Positions 17,674-29,792 of a stretch of DNA of 64,000 bases are shown here, piece after piece. Both the position numbers and the translations under genes were made by a program. This DNA is from Cupriavidus pauculus (lineage in GTDB: Bacteria > Pseudomonadota > Gammaproteobacteria > Burkholderiales > Burkholderiaceae): contig NZ_BPUO01000001.1 of NCBI RefSeq assembly GCF_022179805.1, positions 310,001 to 374,000 on the forward strand. Direction: 5' to 3'. The notes beneath the pieces are model-generated. The model made no database searches and was not told where the DNA came from. It was given only the letters and a program-made list of their open reading frames with translations. The stretch's first letter is position 1. Each line of letters begins with the position of its first letter.

Positions 17674-18573
17674 CTAGCCGGCCGACGCCTCCAGCCAGGC
17701 CAGTTCATCCTCGTCGAACCCGGCCGCGCGCCGGGCATCGAGGTTGAACGGGCCGCGCAGCTTCGGTGCCTTGTACTGATCGGAAAGTTGCGCGTAGGTG
17801 GCCACGGGTTCGAGTCCGCGCTGCGTGCAGAGCCAGCGGTACCAGCGGTTGCCGATGGCCACATGCCCCACTTCGTCGCGCAGGATGATGTCGATGATCT
17901 CGGCGGCTGCCTGGTCGCCGGCATCGGCCAGCTTGGCGCGCACCGGCGGCGAGGCGTCGAGCCCGCGCGCCTCCAGCGTGCGCGGCACCAGCGCCATGCG
18001 CGCCAGCACGTCGCCCGACGTCTTGTCAGTCATCTCCCACAAGCTGTTGTGCGCCGGAAAATCGCCATACGCGGCGCCCAGCGTCTGCAGATGATTGGCC
18101 AGCAGCGTGAAGTGATAAGCCTCTTCGTCGGCCACACGCAGCCAGTCGCGGTAGTAGGCCGCCGGCATGCCGGAAAAACGCCAGACCGCATCGAGCGCGA
18201 GGTTGATCGCGTTGAACTCGATATGGCACAGCGCGTGAATCATGTTGGCCCGGCCTGTCGTGGTGTGGATGGACCGGCGCCGCTCCACGCGCATCGGCGG
18301 CACCAGCTCGGGGCGCGCGGGACGGCCCGGCACTGCATCGGGCTCCGCCACGAGTTCTTCATCGGCATCGACTACCGTGTCCTGTCCGGCCTGCAACGCC
18401 GCCAGCACATCGGCATGGAGCGCGCGCGCCGCGGCGGCCTTGGCGCGGGCATCGGTCATGCAAAGCACATCGAGCGCGCGCTGCCGTGCGGAAAAAGGCG
18501 CGCCGAGTGGCGTTTGCGCGATATCGGCAGATGCGATCACGGGCATAAGGCGTAAAATTCGGGAAGCCGCCAT
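17674..18573 (-). CDS. DUF455 ferritin-like protein
   Basis: A 299-residue protein of the DUF455 family, a ferritin-like four-helix bundle related in fold to MiaE. Candidate di-iron ligands are seen in HALCHIEFNAINLALD (about 113-128), VADEEAYHFTLL (about 146-157) and ILRDEVGHVAIG (about 230-241), i.e. the repeated E-x-x-H pattern. The biochemical role of the family is unknown. It converges on the acyl-CoA synthetase gene with 14 bases between stop codons. The start at 18573 has GAGG upstream. Confidence 0.85.
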   Translation of the reverse strand: MAASRILRLMPVIASADIAQTPLGAPFSARQRALDVLCMTDARAKAAAARALHADVLAALQAGQDTVVDADEELVAEPDAVPGRPARPELVPPMRVERRRSIHTTTGRANMIHALCHIEFNAINLALDAVWRFSGMPAAYYRDWLRVADEEAYHFTLLANHLQTLGAAYGDFPAHNSLWEMTDKTSGDVLARMALVPRTLEARGLDASPPVRAKLADAGDQAAAEIIDIILRDEVGHVAIGNRWYRWLCTQRGLEPVATYAQLSDQYKAPKLRGPFNLDARRAAGFDEDELAWLEASAG

Positions 18574-18690
18574 TGTAGAGCCTCGCCGGCCCGATGCCCG
18601 AGCCTGGCTCGGCCGATTGCCCAGCCCGTTCCAGAGGCTCTTTTAATCCGGGCGGCCATCCCCAATTACGCACATTCAGCAGGAGACCCC

Positions 18691-19215
18691 ATGGCGCTTT
18701 ACCAGCTCGGCGATATTGCCCCGAAAATTCACGAGGATGCCTACGTGGCGGCGGAAGCCACCATCATCGGCAACGTGACGCTCAAGGCGCGTGCAAGCGC
18801 CTGGCCGGGTGTCGTGATGCGCGGCGACAACGAGCCGATCGTGGTGGGCGAAGACACCAACATCCAGGAAGGCTCGGTGCTGCATACCGATCCGGGCCGG
18901 CCGCTGACGCTGGGCGACAAGGTGTCGGTAGGCCACCAGGCCATGCTGCACGGCTGCACGGTGGGCGAAGGCTCGCTGATCGGCATCCAGGCCGTGGTGC
19001 TCAATGGGGCCGTGATCGGCAAGGAATGCCTGGTGGGCGCGGGTGCCGTGGTCACCGAGAACAAGGTGTTTCCGGACCGATCCCTGATCCTGGGCGCGCC
19101 CGCCAAGGTGGTGCGCGAACTGACCGATGACGATGTGGCCAACCTCTATCGCAACGCCGAGACGTATGCGAAGCGGCAGGCCGTGTACAAGACCGAACTC
19201 AAGCGCATCGGCTGA
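18691..19215 (+). CDS. Gamma-carbonic anhydrase family protein
   Basis: A 174-residue left-handed beta-helix protein of the YrdA/PaaY/gamma-carbonic-anhydrase group. Hexapeptide repeats run from about residue 20 to 130, and the zinc-ligand histidines occur in LHTDPGRP, VGHQAMLHG. Members are trimers; many lack tested carbonic anhydrase activity. AGGAGA lies seven bases before the ATG. hslO follows after 42 bases. Confidence 0.9.
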   Translation: MALYQLGDIAPKIHEDAYVAAEATIIGNVTLKARASAWPGVVMRGDNEPIVVGEDTNIQEGSVLHTDPGRPLTLGDKVSVGHQAMLHGCTVGEGSLIGIQAVVLNGAVIGKECLVGAGAVVTENKVFPDRSLILGAPAKVVRELTDDDVANLYRNAETYAKRQAVYKTELKRIG

Positions 19216-19257
19216 TTGCCGCCGTCGATTGCGCCGACTTAACCGCCAGACAGAACC

Positions 19258-20262
19258 GTGACTGCTTCCTCGAATCCCGATACGCTCCAGAAATTCCTCT
19301 TTGATGCTGCCCCCGTGCGTGGCGAATTCGTCCGCATGGAGGCCACCTGGCAAGAGGTGCTGAGCCGCCACGCCTATCCGCAGCCGGTACGGCGCGTGCT
19401 GGGCGAGATGATGGCGGCCGCGGCGCTGCTGTCGGCCAACCTCAAGTTCAACGGCGCCCTGGTCATGCAGCTGCATGGCGACGGCCCGGTGCGCATGCTG
19501 GTGGTGGAATGCCTGTCCGACCTGTCGATGCGCGCCACGGCCAAGATTGCCGAGGACGCCGAGATCGCCGACGACGCCACGCTGCGACAGCTCGTCAACG
19601 TGCACGGCAAGGGCCGCTTTGCCATCACGCTCGATCCAAAGGACAAGCTGCCGGGCCAGCAGCCCTACCAGGGCATCGTGCCGCTGGCCGACGAACACGG
19701 CCCGCTGGCCACGATGACCGAGGTGCTTGAGCACTACATGCTGGCGTCGGAGCAGCTCGACACCCGCCTCTGGCTCGGTTCGAACGACCAGGTGGCGGCC
19801 GGCATGCTGCTGCAGAAGCTGCCGTCGTACGGCGGCACGGCCGGCGCGCAAGTGGGCGAAACCGGCGCCGCACTAACCGACGAAGGCGAAGCGCAGGACC
19901 TGGACACCTGGGACCGTGCCTGCCAGCTCGGTGCCACGCTCAAGGAAGAAGAACTGCTGGCGGAGACGCCGGAAACGCTGCTGCGCCGCCTGTTCTGGGA
20001 AGAAGTGGAGAACGCCGGCCTGCGTGTGTTCGAGCCGATGACGCCGCACTTCCAGTGCTCGTGCTCGCGCGAAAAAGTGGCGGGCATGCTGCAGACGCTG
20101 GGCCAGGAAGAAATCGAAAGCATCATCGCCGAGCGCGGCGACGTGGAGATCCACTGCGATTTCTGCGGCCAGCGCTATGCGTTTGATCCGGTGGATGCGG
20201 CTCAATTGTTCACCGCCCCGGTGGCCACGGGTGCGGGTGACGGCGCGAAGCAGCAGCATTGA
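19258..20262 (+). CDS. hslO: Redox-regulated chaperone Hsp33
   Basis: Hsp33 is a holdase chaperone switched on by oxidation of four zinc-bound cysteines. The C-terminal zinc motif is present as CSCS (about 262) and CDFC (about 297). The N-terminal domain begins LQKFLFDAAPVRGEFVRM. At 334 residues it is somewhat longer than the E. coli protein, with an Ala/Gly/Glu-rich insertion near residues 195-220. Translation appears to start at GTG 19258. No clear Shine-Dalgarno sequence is visible, so coupling to the upstream gene is possible. Confidence 0.93.
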   Translation: MTASSNPDTLQKFLFDAAPVRGEFVRMEATWQEVLSRHAYPQPVRRVLGEMMAAAALLSANLKFNGALVMQLHGDGPVRMLVVECLSDLSMRATAKIAEDAEIADDATLRQLVNVHGKGRFAITLDPKDKLPGQQPYQGIVPLADEHGPLATMTEVLEHYMLASEQLDTRLWLGSNDQVAAGMLLQKLPSYGGTAGAQVGETGAALTDEGEAQDLDTWDRACQLGATLKEEELLAETPETLLRRLFWEEVENAGLRVFEPMTPHFQCSCSREKVAGMLQTLGQEEIESIIAERGDVEIHCDFCGQRYAFDPVDAAQLFTAPVATGAGDGAKQQH

Positions 20263-20315
20263 GGCTGGCTGGTTGGCCTAGGTTTGCCTGGTTTGGCTTG
20301 ATTTGCCTGGTTTTG

Positions 20316-20435
20316 CTCCCCTCTCCCCCCGCGCGGGAGAGGGGTTGGGGGTGAGGGCGCAGCGGTTCAAATTGCGATTCGTCACAGTTTGAGCCGCCTG
20401 CCCTCACCCCTGCCCCTCTCCCAGAGGGAGAGGGG
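20316..20435. repeat. Composite inverted-repeat element (copy B)
   Basis: About 120 bp: a left hairpin (CTCCCCTCTCCC/GGGAGAGGGG) followed by GGGTGAGGGC, a central core containing GCGGTTCAAATTGCGATT, then CCCTCACCCC and a right hairpin (CCCCTCTCCC/GGGAGAGGGG). The left and right halves are inverted copies, so the whole element could also fold as one long stem. It fills most of the gap between hslO and the next lipoprotein gene. Confidence 0.85.
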
Positions 20436-20536
20436 AAAGACTACGGGGTCCGATGGAAAAACCCCTCCGTACGGAACCACACACACCCGTCGCGGGGTCC
20501 AATGGCATGCTTGTAGCCGTTCGAACGGAGTCCGAC

Positions 20537-20941
20537 ATGACAGCGACCATTCGTTCCCGATCCGCCCTTGCACTGGCCAGCGCGCTGGCAGTGGCTGCCC
20601 TGGCAACGGGCTGCGCGGCGCCAGTCCCGCGTGACGTCAACGGTGTGCCCGCCACGGCGCGGTTGCCCGACAACGCGATTCCTCCCGCTCCGCTCAATGA
20701 CGCGCAGCGCCAGCGGCTAGGCGCACTCAATCAGCAGATCCTTCAGGAACAGGCCGCGGTGATGGCCAGCGAGCAGTCGGCCGCCGCATGGAGCCGAGCT
20801 GCCTACTATCCGAACACGAGCCTGAGCCTCTATGGCGGCTGGGGCAGCGGCGGATGGGGTGGTAGTGGCTGGGGTGCCGGTGTGGGTCTGGGATTCCCGG
20901 CCTATGGCTACGGCGGGTACCCCTACGGCGGCTGGTGGTAG
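20537..20941 (+). CDS. Small glycine/tyrosine-rich lipoprotein
   Basis: A 134-residue predicted lipoprotein. Signal peptide with lipobox LATGC (Cys26), a middle helical region (APLNDAQRQRLGALNQQIL, a possible coiled coil) and a C-terminal tail of Gly/Trp/Tyr repeats ending YGGYPYGGWW. The ATG at 20537 is chosen because of GGAG at 20527-20530 and the signal peptide that follows; the open frame begins 28 codons earlier in the repeat-flanking sequence. Family not recognised; probably an outer-membrane-anchored surface or periplasmic protein. Confidence 0.75.
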   Translation: MTATIRSRSALALASALAVAALATGCAAPVPRDVNGVPATARLPDNAIPPAPLNDAQRQRLGALNQQILQEQAAVMASEQSAAAWSRAAYYPNTSLSLYGGWGSGGWGGSGWGAGVGLGFPAYGYGGYPYGGWW

Positions 20942-20962
20942 CCGGCGTTTGGCCGATGAAGC

Positions 20963-21304
20963 CTAGTGGCCGCCGCGTCCGGCGACGGAATTGGCGGGCG
21001 GCGGCAACGGCGGCGTGGCGCTGACCTTCGGGGCCGGAGCCACGAACTGGACGAAAACCTCGTCGTCCTTGACCATGCCCAGCTCGTAGCGGGCGCGCTC
21101 CTCGATGGCGCCGGTGCCGTCCTGGAGGTCCTTTACTTCCCCTTCCAGCTTGGCATTGCGCAACTTCAGCGCCTGAATGTGGGTAGCCTGCTCGCCGACC
21201 TGGCGATTCAGGTCCCAAACACGCAGCCAGCCGCCCTTGCCCAGCCAGAGCGGGTACTGAATGGCCAGCAACAGCACGAACAACAGCAGCGAAATCAGGC
21301 GCAT
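20963..21304 (-). CDS. ftsB: Cell division protein FtsB
   Basis: A 113-residue bitopic membrane protein of the divisome FtsQLB complex: short cytoplasmic N-terminus, one membrane segment ([18 protein letters not shown], about 3-20) and a periplasmic coiled coil ([19 protein letters not shown]). A Pro-rich tail follows. I start at ATG 21304, which gives the family N-terminus MRLISLLLF; the open frame extends 50 codons further without similarity. It follows eno on the minus strand, as in E. coli, but a hairpin terminator lies between them. Confidence 0.9.
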   Translation of the reverse strand: MRLISLLLFVLLLAIQYPLWLGKGGWLRVWDLNRQVGEQATHIQALKLRNAKLEGEVKDLQDGTGAIEERARYELGMVKDDEVFVQFVAPAPKVSATPPLPPPANSVAGRGGH

Positions 21305-21464
21305 CGGGGCAATAGGCGCAATGGAAACGGCTGCCCGGGCGGGCAAATCCAATGGGCACCAATGATCCATCAAGCGGGCGCGGATTGCAAAGCAAAAGAC
21401 GCTACAAAGCGCAACAACGGTGCATCGAGCGCACGATATCGGCACAATCGCCACACCTGAAACG

Positions 21465-21503
21465 AAAAACGCCGCCCCGGCAGCAACCGGTGGCGGCGTT
21501 TTT
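21465..21503. terminator. Terminator downstream of eno
   Basis: AAAAACGCCGCC pairs with GGCGGCGTTTTT around a GC-rich loop, giving A- and T-runs on both sides. It should terminate or attenuate eno transcription before ftsB, which would then depend on read-through or its own promoter. Confidence 0.7.
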
Positions 21504-21544
21504 CATGGCCAGCTTGCGGTCAGACCGCCTGCTGGCTCAAGGCA

Positions 21545-22870
<1,326 letters not shown>

Positions 22871-22897
22871 CTACGTGCCAGATGACGGATGAAAGTC

Positions 22898-23188
22898 TCA
22901 GACGCCTTCCACGACGATCATGTTCATCTTTGCCGAATGCTCGCGGGATTTGCGCGCCGCTAGGTATTCCTCGCTGTCGTAGAACGCCTTCGCGGCCTCG
23001 TAGCTCTGGAACTTCAGCACCACCACACGCGTCGGCGCCAGGTCGCCTTCCAGCCGTTCGGTCTTGCCGCCACGCACCAGGACTTCCGCGCCATGGGCCT
23101 GCATGGCCCGCGTGGAAAGCACCTTGTACTCTTCGTACTGCTGGGGATCCGTCACGTCGACGTACGCGATGATAAGGCCGGTGGCCAT
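22898..23188 (-). CDS. DUF1330 family protein
   Basis: A 96-residue dimeric alpha/beta-barrel (ferredoxin-like) protein of the DUF1330 family. The fold is seen as ATGLIIAYVDVTDPQQYEEY, then VVVLKFQSYEAAKAFYDSEEY and a final strand NMIVVEGV. Function is unknown; members often accompany metabolic genes. It sits between kdsA (132-base gap) and eno (64-base gap) on the same strand. Confidence 0.88.
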   Translation of the reverse strand: MATGLIIAYVDVTDPQQYEEYKVLSTRAMQAHGAEVLVRGGKTERLEGDLAPTRVVVLKFQSYEAAKAFYDSEEYLAARKSREHSAKMNMIVVEGV

Positions 23189-23319
23189 ACGCTATCTCCG
23201 AATCTTTTGTATTGTCTTTCGATACTGGTGCGTCATTGCCGGCAGGCATTCACCTGCGGCGCAACGTCCAGAAGCGAATCCGCCCGCGACAGGCGCGGGC
23301 GGCGGGTACTGCAGGTGGC

Positions 23320-24189
23320 TCAGGCGCAGGCCGGCCAGCCGAAGTTGTCTTCCAGGAAGCCGGCGCGCTTGACCATGGTGTCCAGGTCCTTCAGCACGGC
23401 CAGCAGTTCCTTCATGCGCGACAGCGGCACCGCGTTGGGGCCGTCGGACATCGCCTTGCTCGGGTCCGGATGGGTTTCCATGAACAGACCCGCCACGCCA
23501 GTGGCCACCGCGGCACGCGACAGCACCGGCACGAATTCGCGCTGGCCGCCCGAGCTGGTGCCTTGCCCGCCCGGCAACTGCACCGAGTGGGTGGCATCGA
23601 ACACGACGGGCGCTGCGGTTTCCCGCATGATCGCCAGCGAGCGCATGTCCGAGACGAGGTTGTTATAGCCAAACGAGGCACCGCGCTCGCAGGCCATGAA
23701 CACGTCATCGGGCAGACCGGCCTCGCGGGCCGCATCGCGCGCCTTGTCGATCACGTTCTTCATGTCGTGCGGCGCCAGGAACTGCCCCTTCTTGATGTTC
23801 ACCGGACGGCCGCTCTGGGCGCACGCACGGATGAAATCGGTCTGGCGGCACAGGAACGCCGGCGTCTGCAGCACGTCCACCACGGCGGAGACGGGCTTGA
23901 TCTCGTCGATCTCGTGGATGTCCGTCAGCACGGGCACGCCGATCTCGCGTTTCACGGTGGCCAGGATCTCCAGACCCTTTTCCATGCCGAGACCACGGAA
24001 CGACTTGCCCGACGACCGGTTGGCCTTGTCGAACGACGACTTGTAGATAAACGGGATGCCCAGCTCGCCGGTAATCGCCTTGAGCTCGCCAGCCGTGTCG
24101 AGCGCCATCTGCTCGGACTCGATGACACACGGGCCGGCGATCAGGAAGAACGGCTTGTCGAGACCGACATCGAATCCGCACAGTTTCAT
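23320..24189 (-). CDS. kdsA: 3-deoxy-8-phosphooctulonate (KDO8P) synthase
   Basis: KdsA condenses arabinose-5-phosphate with phosphoenolpyruvate to make KDO-8-phosphate for lipopolysaccharide core. The 289-residue TIM barrel shows [12 protein letters not shown] (about 14-25), [32 protein letters not shown] and [11 protein letters not shown]. It follows pyrG after 25 bases, the usual arrangement. Confidence 0.97.
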   Translation of the reverse strand: MKLCGFDVGLDKPFFLIAGPCVIESEQMALDTAGELKAITGELGIPFIYKSSFDKANRSSGKSFRGLGMEKGLEILATVKREIGVPVLTDIHEIDEIKPVSAVVDVLQTPAFLCRQTDFIRACAQSGRPVNIKKGQFLAPHDMKNVIDKARDAAREAGLPDDVFMACERGASFGYNNLVSDMRSLAIMRETAAPVVFDATHSVQLPGGQGTSSGGQREFVPVLSRAAVATGVAGLFMETHPDPSKAMSDGPNAVPLSRMKELLAVLKDLDTMVKRAGFLEDNFGWPACA

Positions 24190-24214
24190 GGCTTATCTCC
24201 TTCGTCGCGACGCG

Positions 24215-25894
<1,680 letters not shown>

Positions 25895-26049
25895 TTATAC
25901 ATGAGACCCCGCCCGCCGCCGACCCGGATTTTGTGACATGGACGGCTTGACGCCGGCCCCCCGTAGTGCCTCTGCGTCCCCGCCTGCGCGCCCTCCCCGC
26001 CGCTGCGGCGCATGCGCCGCTCAAGCGTCCGGCAGGCAGGTAGGTAGAC

Positions 26050-26871
26050 TCAGTGCCCGCCCTGGCGCATCTGCGCGATCAGGTCGCGCACCACGCCGGC
26101 GGTCTCCAGCGGCCGCTCCATCGGATACAGGTGCCCGCCCTCCACAAAGCGCAGGCGGTCTCCCACGAGCTTGCGCGTGGCGCCCAGCCCTACCTGGCGG
26201 ATTTCGCGCGATTTCGTGCCTGCCACAAAGCTGACCGGCACCGGCGCGCCATGCGCCACGCGGCGGCCCAGGCTGGTGGGCAACGTACGATAGATGCGGT
26301 ATTCGACGTCGCGGTCGAAGCGCAGGCGGCGCTCGGCAGCGCGGCCGGTGGGCTCGGTGCCGAGTTCGGCGTAGTCGCGCAACACCTCGGGGTCCCAGAC
26401 CTGGAAATTCCGCTTGGCCTGGAAATGGGTCCACACCGATTCGGTGTCGGGCCAGTGCGTGCGCCGATTCTTGGTCACGGCGGCGGGGCTTGGCTTTTCG
26501 TCGAGGCCAAGCACCTGCGACGCACGCAGCAGCGAAGCCCGCCAGCCGGCGATGATCGGCGAATCGAGCATGACCACCCCGCGCACGCGCTGCGGCTCGC
26601 GCAGCGCGGCCATCAGCGACAGGAATCCGCCCAGCGAATGCCCCACCAGCCAGACCTTGCGGTCATCGGCACCTTCACGCCGCGCACGGCCGATCTCGCG
26701 CAGCAGTTCATCCACGAGGTTGGGCCATTCCCGCGTGACCGGGTACTTCGGATCGTGGCCATAGCGTTCGACCGCGCGCAACTCGAAATCGTCTTCCAGA
26801 GCGCCGAACAGCTTGCGATACGTGGGTACTGGAAAACCGTTGGCGTGGGAGAACAGCAGGATGTCGCGCAT
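26050..26871 (-). CDS. Alpha/beta hydrolase
   Basis: A 273-residue alpha/beta-hydrolase with an unusual oxyanion motif FSHANGFPVPTYR (about 7-19) in place of HG-G, and nucleophile elbow WLVGHSLGGFLSL (Ser about 76). The late His is in VEGGHLYPMERP. The substrate is unknown. It lies 111 bases downstream of the Anbu gene on the same strand and may or may not belong to that cluster. No clear ribosome binding site before the ATG. Confidence 0.82.
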   Translation of the reverse strand: MRDILLFSHANGFPVPTYRKLFGALEDDFELRAVERYGHDPKYPVTREWPNLVDELLREIGRARREGADDRKVWLVGHSLGGFLSLMAALREPQRVRGVVMLDSPIIAGWRASLLRASQVLGLDEKPSPAAVTKNRRTHWPDTESVWTHFQAKRNFQVWDPEVLRDYAELGTEPTGRAAERRLRFDRDVEYRIYRTLPTSLGRRVAHGAPVPVSFVAGTKSREIRQVGLGATRKLVGDRLRFVEGGHLYPMERPLETAGVVRDLIAQMRQGGH

Positions 26872-26982
26872 GGGTCGGGGGCAAGGTGAAGATCGGATCG
26901 CCGCAAAGTGTACTGCGGCGATCGGCCCGTTCGGCGCCGCGCCGGGGCCATGCGCGTAGACGTTTTCCTCTACCAGGCCTGC

Positions 26983-27789
26983 CTAGCGGTGGTCGCGCCG
27001 TGCCCGCACGGGCTGGCCCCAGCGGTCGGCCTCGTCACGCGCCAGCGGAAACTCGGCCGGCTGGCCGGCATCCCATTCGGGGTTGTTGATCTCGCCGAAA
27101 ACCTGGCGCAGGCGCTGGCCCCAGGTATCGCGGATCATGCGGAAATAGGCGTTCTTCTCGTCGATGTTGACGAAGCGGGTCACCTGCAGCGTTTCGGCTT
27201 CGTAGACCAGCAGGTCCAGCGGCAGGCCCACCGAGATATTCGACTTCAGCGTCGAGTCCATCGAGATCAGCGCGCACTTGGCCGCCTCGCCCAGCGGCAG
27301 GTTCGGCGCCACCACGCGGTCGATGATCGGTTTGCCGTACTTGGCTTCGCCAATCTGGAAGTAGCAGTTCTCGGGCGTGGCTTCGACGAAGTTGCCGGCC
27401 GCGTAGATATTGAACAGCCGCGTGCGCTCGCCCCGGATCTGGCCGCCAAAGATCATGCTGACGTTGAAGTCGATGCCGGCCTCGCGCAGCGCATGGGCAT
27501 CGCGCTTGTGCACGGCGCGCACGGCGTCGCCGACGATGGTGGCGGCCTCGAACATGTCGCGGGCGGTCCACAACGAGCGCTTCTCGTCACGCGAGTCCAC
27601 CAGCAACTGGCGCACCGACTGGCTGATGGCCAGGTTGCCGGCCGTCATCAGCACCAGCACGCGGTCGCCGGCCTCTTCGAAGACGGTCATCTTGCGCGCG
27701 GTGGAGATGGCATCGACACCGGCATTGGTTCGGGAATCCGACAGGAATACCAGGCCGGCATCCAGCCGCATGGCTACGCAGTACGTCAT
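26983..27789 (-). CDS. Anbu: proteasome/HslV-like peptidase
   Basis: Anbu is a third bacterial member of the 20S proteasome/HslV Ntn-hydrolase superfamily, forming self-assembling rings. With the start at ATG 27789 the protein begins MTYCVAMRLDAGLVFLSDSR, so Met removal exposes the catalytic Thr. The supporting residues Asp18 (LSDSRTNAG) and Lys33 (TARKMTVF) are in place, as is GGQIRGERTRLFNIYAAGN. A TTG eight codons upstream would bury the Thr and is rejected. The last gene of the ATP-grasp/alpha-E/transglutaminase/Anbu cluster, separated from the transglutaminase by 72 bases. Its physiological substrate is unknown. Confidence 0.9.
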   Translation of the reverse strand: MTYCVAMRLDAGLVFLSDSRTNAGVDAISTARKMTVFEEAGDRVLVLMTAGNLAISQSVRQLLVDSRDEKRSLWTARDMFEAATIVGDAVRAVHKRDAHALREAGIDFNVSMIFGGQIRGERTRLFNIYAAGNFVEATPENCYFQIGEAKYGKPIIDRVVAPNLPLGEAAKCALISMDSTLKSNISVGLPLDLLVYEAETLQVTRFVNIDEKNAYFRMIRDTWGQRLRQVFGEINNPEWDAGQPAEFPLARDEADRWGQPVRARRDHR

Positions 27790-27861
27790 GTTGTGTGTTA
27801 TTGGCGACGGCAAGATTGCATTCTAGCCGCTCGGGGGAAACGGAAACTGTTTGAAAACCCG

Positions 27862-28701
27862 TCAGGCAGCGGGTGTGATCGCGATATCGACTTCCAGCGT
27901 CTCGCCGGCGCCGCCTTCGAGAATGCCCCGGATCGGTGCAGCCGACGCATAGTCGCGCCCCACGGCGAGCCGTACATGGCGCGCATCTGTCACACATCGG
28001 TGCGTGACGTCGATGCTGCACCAGAGCCCCTGGTCGGCGTCGAGGCAGATGTCCGCCCAGGCATGGCTGGCCAGTGCCGTCGCGGCGGGGTCATAGAAGT
28101 ATCCACTGACATAGCGGGCCGGCACGCCCAGCGCGCGGCAGGCGGCCACCATGACCTGGGCCTGGTCCTGGCACACGCCGCTGCCCTTGCGGAACGCTTC
28201 GGCGGCGGACGTGCCGACATCGGTGGTATTGGCCTCGTAGCGGACGCGGTCGGCAATGCCGCCGGCCAGCGCCAGCAACGCCGGGGCGTCGTGCCCGGCG
28301 GCCAGGTATGGCGCGGCGAATGCCCGCATGTCGGCAGGCGCCTGCGTCAGCGGCGTAGCCGCCATGAAGTAAAGCGGCGACACGCGCGACTCGCCCGCCT
28401 CGGGCGTGTCAACGAAGCCGCAATGGTCGCCCTCGCCGGCCTTCACTTCCACTTCTCCCGTGGCGGTGATGGCGATCGTATGGGCCGGCCCGGCCATGGT
28501 GAAGTTGTGCACGATATTGCCGAAGCCGTCGCGTGCTTCCGACAGGTTGCCCGGGGCGGACAACTGCCAGGTCTCTACCGATTGCAGCGGCCCCGAGCGT
28601 GGTGCCAGGCGCAGTTCGTGCACGCTGCGGCGCACCGCTTCGGTGTATCGGTAGACGGTCTTGTGGTGGATCCTGTATTTCACGATGCGTATCGCGCACA
28701 C
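27862..28701 (-). CDS. Transglutaminase-like cysteine peptidase of the Anbu cluster
   Basis: A protein of about 279 residues with an N-terminal beta domain (YRIHHKTVYRYTEAVRRSVH) and a transglutaminase-like core. The triad is complete: Cys in GSGVCQDQAQVM (about 175), His in SHAWADICLD (about 215) and Asp in SIDVTHR (about 231). Such proteins are usually peptidases or amidases rather than crosslinking enzymes. The start is uncertain: GTG at 28701 or GTG at 28683, neither with a good ribosome binding site. Located between the alpha-E and Anbu genes, as in other Anbu operons. Confidence 0.88.
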   Translation of the reverse strand: MCAIRIVKYRIHHKTVYRYTEAVRRSVHELRLAPRSGPLQSVETWQLSAPGNLSEARDGFGNIVHNFTMAGPAHTIAITATGEVEVKAGEGDHCGFVDTPEAGESRVSPLYFMAATPLTQAPADMRAFAAPYLAAGHDAPALLALAGGIADRVRYEANTTDVGTSAAEAFRKGSGVCQDQAQVMVAACRALGVPARYVSGYFYDPAATALASHAWADICLDADQGLWCSIDVTHRCVTDARHVRLAVGRDYASAAPIRGILEGGAGETLEVDIAITPAA

Positions 28702-28765
28702 AGCACGGCACCTGCCAGGGCTTCATGCGCCCGACGCGTGAAGCATCGGGCGCCCGGGGCAGCAA

Positions 28766-29728
28766 TCAGGCGGCCAGCAGCGGAACCAAGAAGTCCCGGC
28801 TGATGCCATTGCCGAGATCGCCGATGCGCTCCAGGAAGCTGGTCAGGTAGGCGTGCAGCCCGACGGCAAAGATGTCGTCGATGCGCGCGTATTTGAGGTC
28901 GGCGTGGAGTTTACCAGCCTGCCGCTCGGTTTCCGACGATTGCTGGTTGGCCACCAGCGCCAGGATGGCGACCACCTCGTCCATGCTCGACACCAGCGAG
29001 CGCGGCATGTCCGGCCGCAGGATCAGCAGTTCGGCCACGCGCTGCGGCGTGATCACGGCCCGGTAGATCTTGCGGTAGACCTCGAAACCCGACACCGACC
29101 GCAGCACGGCCGCCCAGTGGTAGAAATCGTTCTGCTCGCGATTCGGATCGCTATCGTCATTGCTGGCCCGCCCCGACGCCTGGAACTTGACGTCCAGGAT
29201 CCGCGCGGTGTTATCGGCGCGCTCCAGGAACGTGCCCAGCCGCATGAAGTGGAACGCGTCGTCCTTGAGCATCGTGCCGAACTGCACGCCGCGCGCCAGA
29301 TGCGAGCGGAACTTGACCCACTCGAAGAACCGAGACGGATCGTCGCGCAGCTCGCCCTCAGCGATCATGCGCTGCACGTCGAGCCACGTGGTGTTGATGG
29401 TTTCCCAGACCTCGGTCGTCAGCGACCCCCGCACCGCACGCGCGTTCTCGCGCGCCGCGCGCAGGCAGCTCATGATCGACGACGGGTTGGTCATGTCGCG
29501 CACCATGAAGTCGATGACGTCGTCACGGTGCAGCAGGCCGTACTTGTGATCGTAGGCGCTGGTCAGCTCGGAGATGTCGAGCATGGCCCACCAGCCCTGC
29601 TCGGCCACCTCGGCCGACTGCGGCAGCAGCGAGGTCTGGTAGTTGACGTCGAGCATGCGCGCGGTGTTTTCTGCGCGCTCGGTGTAGCGGGCCATCCAGA
29701 ACAAGTGGTCGGCGGTACGGCTCAGCAT
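28766..29728 (-). CDS. Alpha-E domain protein of the Anbu cluster
   Basis: A 320-residue all-helical protein of the alpha-E (DUF403) family. The name-giving E-R motifs are seen in YTERAENTARMLDV (about 14-27) and LERADNTARILDV (about 173). The family is genetically tied to circularly permuted ATP-grasp enzymes; its activity is not established. The ATG at 29728 (MLSRTADHLFWMAR) has GGGAGAA upstream; the open frame continues six codons further. It begins 64 bases after the ATP-grasp gene ends. Confidence 0.9.
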   Translation of the reverse strand: MLSRTADHLFWMARYTERAENTARMLDVNYQTSLLPQSAEVAEQGWWAMLDISELTSAYDHKYGLLHRDDVIDFMVRDMTNPSSIMSCLRAARENARAVRGSLTTEVWETINTTWLDVQRMIAEGELRDDPSRFFEWVKFRSHLARGVQFGTMLKDDAFHFMRLGTFLERADNTARILDVKFQASGRASNDDSDPNREQNDFYHWAAVLRSVSGFEVYRKIYRAVITPQRVAELLILRPDMPRSLVSSMDEVVAILALVANQQSSETERQAGKLHADLKYARIDDIFAVGLHAYLTSFLERIGDLGNGISRDFLVPLLAA

Positions 29729-29792
29729 GATCGGTTCTCCCGGCAATCCGGCGTGGGCTCAGGCACAGGCATGGGGGCAGGCATGGTCGACA

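Noticed and set aside
20316-20435. Repeats considered as a CRISPR array
   Set aside because: Only two inverted halves, no regular spacers and no cas genes.
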